From Saprospiraceae bacterium (GTDB lineage Bacteria; Bacteroidota; Bacteroidia; Chitinophagales; Saprospiraceae), in assembly GCA_947441325.1 (NCBI GenBank), contig CANETR010000121.1, positions 1 to 6,620 of the forward strand: DNA of 6,620 bases, read 5' to 3'. The notes beneath the pieces are model-generated. The model was not told the DNA's origin. It made no database searches and saw only the letters and a program-made list of their open reading frames with translations. Of the stretch, positions 6,188 through 6,620 are shown piece by piece. Position 1 is the first letter of the stretch. Each line of letters starts with the position of its first letter. The position numbers were made by a program, and so were the translations under genes.

Positions 6188-6529
6188 TTAGAAAAATCGA
6201 GGTCTATCTATATTATTGTACCAGTTTTCTTTCTGGTGATCATAATCATTTTCTGACTTGTAATTTTTAAGTTCACTTAAAATGAATTCCTTGATTTCCC
6301 CATCAATATAAAGTGGATAAAAGCAAACCCAAAAATCGCCATTATCTGATTTAAACTTTTCCCAAAATTCTTCAAATGAACTATAGGTTTTCTCCCATTT
6401 ATTATAGTCATCTTCGTCAAATAAAAATCCACCTGAAGAACCAGTTTCGATATAGGAGCCATTAGGTAAGCGAAAAATTTTGGCACCACCACCGTCCACG
6501 CCTATTTCTAAAATTAGTTTTGCTTGCAT
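6188..6529 (-). CDS. Hypothetical 113-aa acidic, aromatic-rich protein
   Basis: I do not recognise this protein with certainty. It is soluble in appearance: no signal peptide and no membrane segment. The N-terminal part (about 1-37) alternates hydrophobic and polar residues as in beta strands, with a Gly-rich turn DGGGAK at 12-17 and GSSGGF at 30-35. The middle holds an acidic, Trp/Phe-rich helix-like stretch (W45, W56, W67; SSFEEFWEKF at 50-59). A segment VCFYPLYIDGEIKEFI follows at 68-83, and the tail is polar and aromatic (W103). The size, acidity and Trp/Tyr content, and the FYPLYID pattern, recall small immunity-type proteins, but that is only a resemblance and no toxin gene is in view. 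It converges on the oxidase assembly operon and is unrelated to it by context. The ATG is 27 nt from the tRNA terminator's T tract on the same strand; I see no exact TAnnTTTG promoter box in that gap. Confidence 0.72.
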   Translation of the reverse strand: MQAKLILEIGVDGGGAKIFRLPNGSYIETGSSGGFLFDEDDYNKWEKTYSSFEEFWEKFKSDNGDFWVCFYPLYIDGEIKEFILSELKNYKSENDYDHQKENWYNNIDRPRFF

Positions 6530-6550
6530 AAACTATAAATTTGTAGTAAT

Positions 6551-6585
6551 AAAAAAGCACCTACGAATCCTTATTCATAAGTGCC
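6551..6585 (-). terminator. Terminator of the minus-strand tRNA gene
   Basis: Read on the minus strand, GGCACTTATGAAT (6585-6573) pairs with ATTCGTAGGTGCT (6568-6556) across the loop AAGG, and a T run follows (6556-6551). Ten pairs are Watson-Crick and three are G-T wobbles. In a plus-strand transcript the wobbles would become A-C mismatches, so the hairpin is best suited to minus-strand transcription. It starts 7 nt after the tRNA end. Confidence 0.85.
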
Positions 6586-6592
6586 TGATTAG

Positions 6593-6620
6593 TCGGGATG
6601 ACACGGCTCGAACGTGCGAC
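6593..6620 (-). tRNA. tRNA gene, 3' part, probably tRNA-Pro
   Basis: The minus strand at the window edge reads as the 3' end of a tRNA. There is a T arm with stem GCACG (6617-6613), loop TTCGAGC (6612-6606) and stem CGTGT (6605-6601). The 3' acceptor strand CATCCCG (6600-6594) and discriminator A (6593) follow. CCA is not encoded; the next bases are CTA. The acceptor implies a 5' strand CGGGATG, and a C1-G72 pair with A73 is typical of bacterial tRNA-Pro. The anticodon lies outside the window, so the amino acid identity is an inference. Confidence 0.8.

Noticed and set aside
6277..6492. Second minus-strand 71-aa open frame
   Set aside because: It lies wholly inside the 113-aa gene in another frame. 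The longer frame has the more protein-like composition and a start suited to the intergenic gap.
6551..6620. Possible integration site at the tRNA 3' end
   Set aside because: tRNA ends often serve as attachment sites, but no second copy of the tRNA end, integrase or other mobile-element gene is visible in the window.
1..6620. CRISPR array, insertion sequence or tandem repeats
   Set aside because: No regularly spaced repeats, transposase motifs or terminal inverted repeats were found. The inverted repeats seen are all terminator hairpins.

Overview
The window holds the downstream part of an aa3/caa3-type cytochrome c oxidase locus from a low-GC bacterium, most probably a member of the Bacteroidota. 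Three things point there. The gene order is ctaD, cyoE, short subunit III, long subunit III, small subunit IV, then a SCO-position thiol protein, DUF420 and a small CPMC protein. Shine-Dalgarno sequences are weak or absent. A promoter at 4499-4529 fits the Bacteroidota type exactly (TTTG, 19-nt spacer, TAnnTTTG). I cannot place the organism to genus.

Layout, plus strand. 2-1441 is the 3' part of ctaD, whose 5' end lies outside the window. It is followed by cyoE (1483-2382), a short five-helix subunit III paralogue (2390-2965), a long subunit III with a soluble insert (2996-3979) and subunit IV (4014-4448). These five genes are separated by 7-41 bp and end at a strong hairpin terminator (4471-4501), so they read as one operon. 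The T tract of that terminator also supplies the -33 box of a new promoter. This promoter drives a second tight operon: a membrane-anchored thioredoxin-fold protein in the place of SCO1 (4604-5290), a DUF420 membrane protein (5300-5833) and a 99-aa exported CPMC protein (5838-6137). That operon ends at a perfect 12-bp hairpin terminator (6143-6176).

Layout, minus strand. The right end carries a convergent 113-aa protein of unknown function (6188-6529), a strong terminator (6551-6585) and the 3' part of a tRNA gene, probably tRNA-Pro (6593-6620, cut by the window edge).

How the genes work together. CtaD is the catalytic subunit with heme a, heme a3 and CuB. CyoE makes heme O, the precursor of heme A. 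The subunit III and IV proteins complete the membrane complex. The second operon most likely supplies assembly factors (copper or thiol chemistry and DUF420-type maturation) under separate control. The least understood items are the SCO-position protein, which lacks the SCO copper-site pattern, and the CPMC protein.
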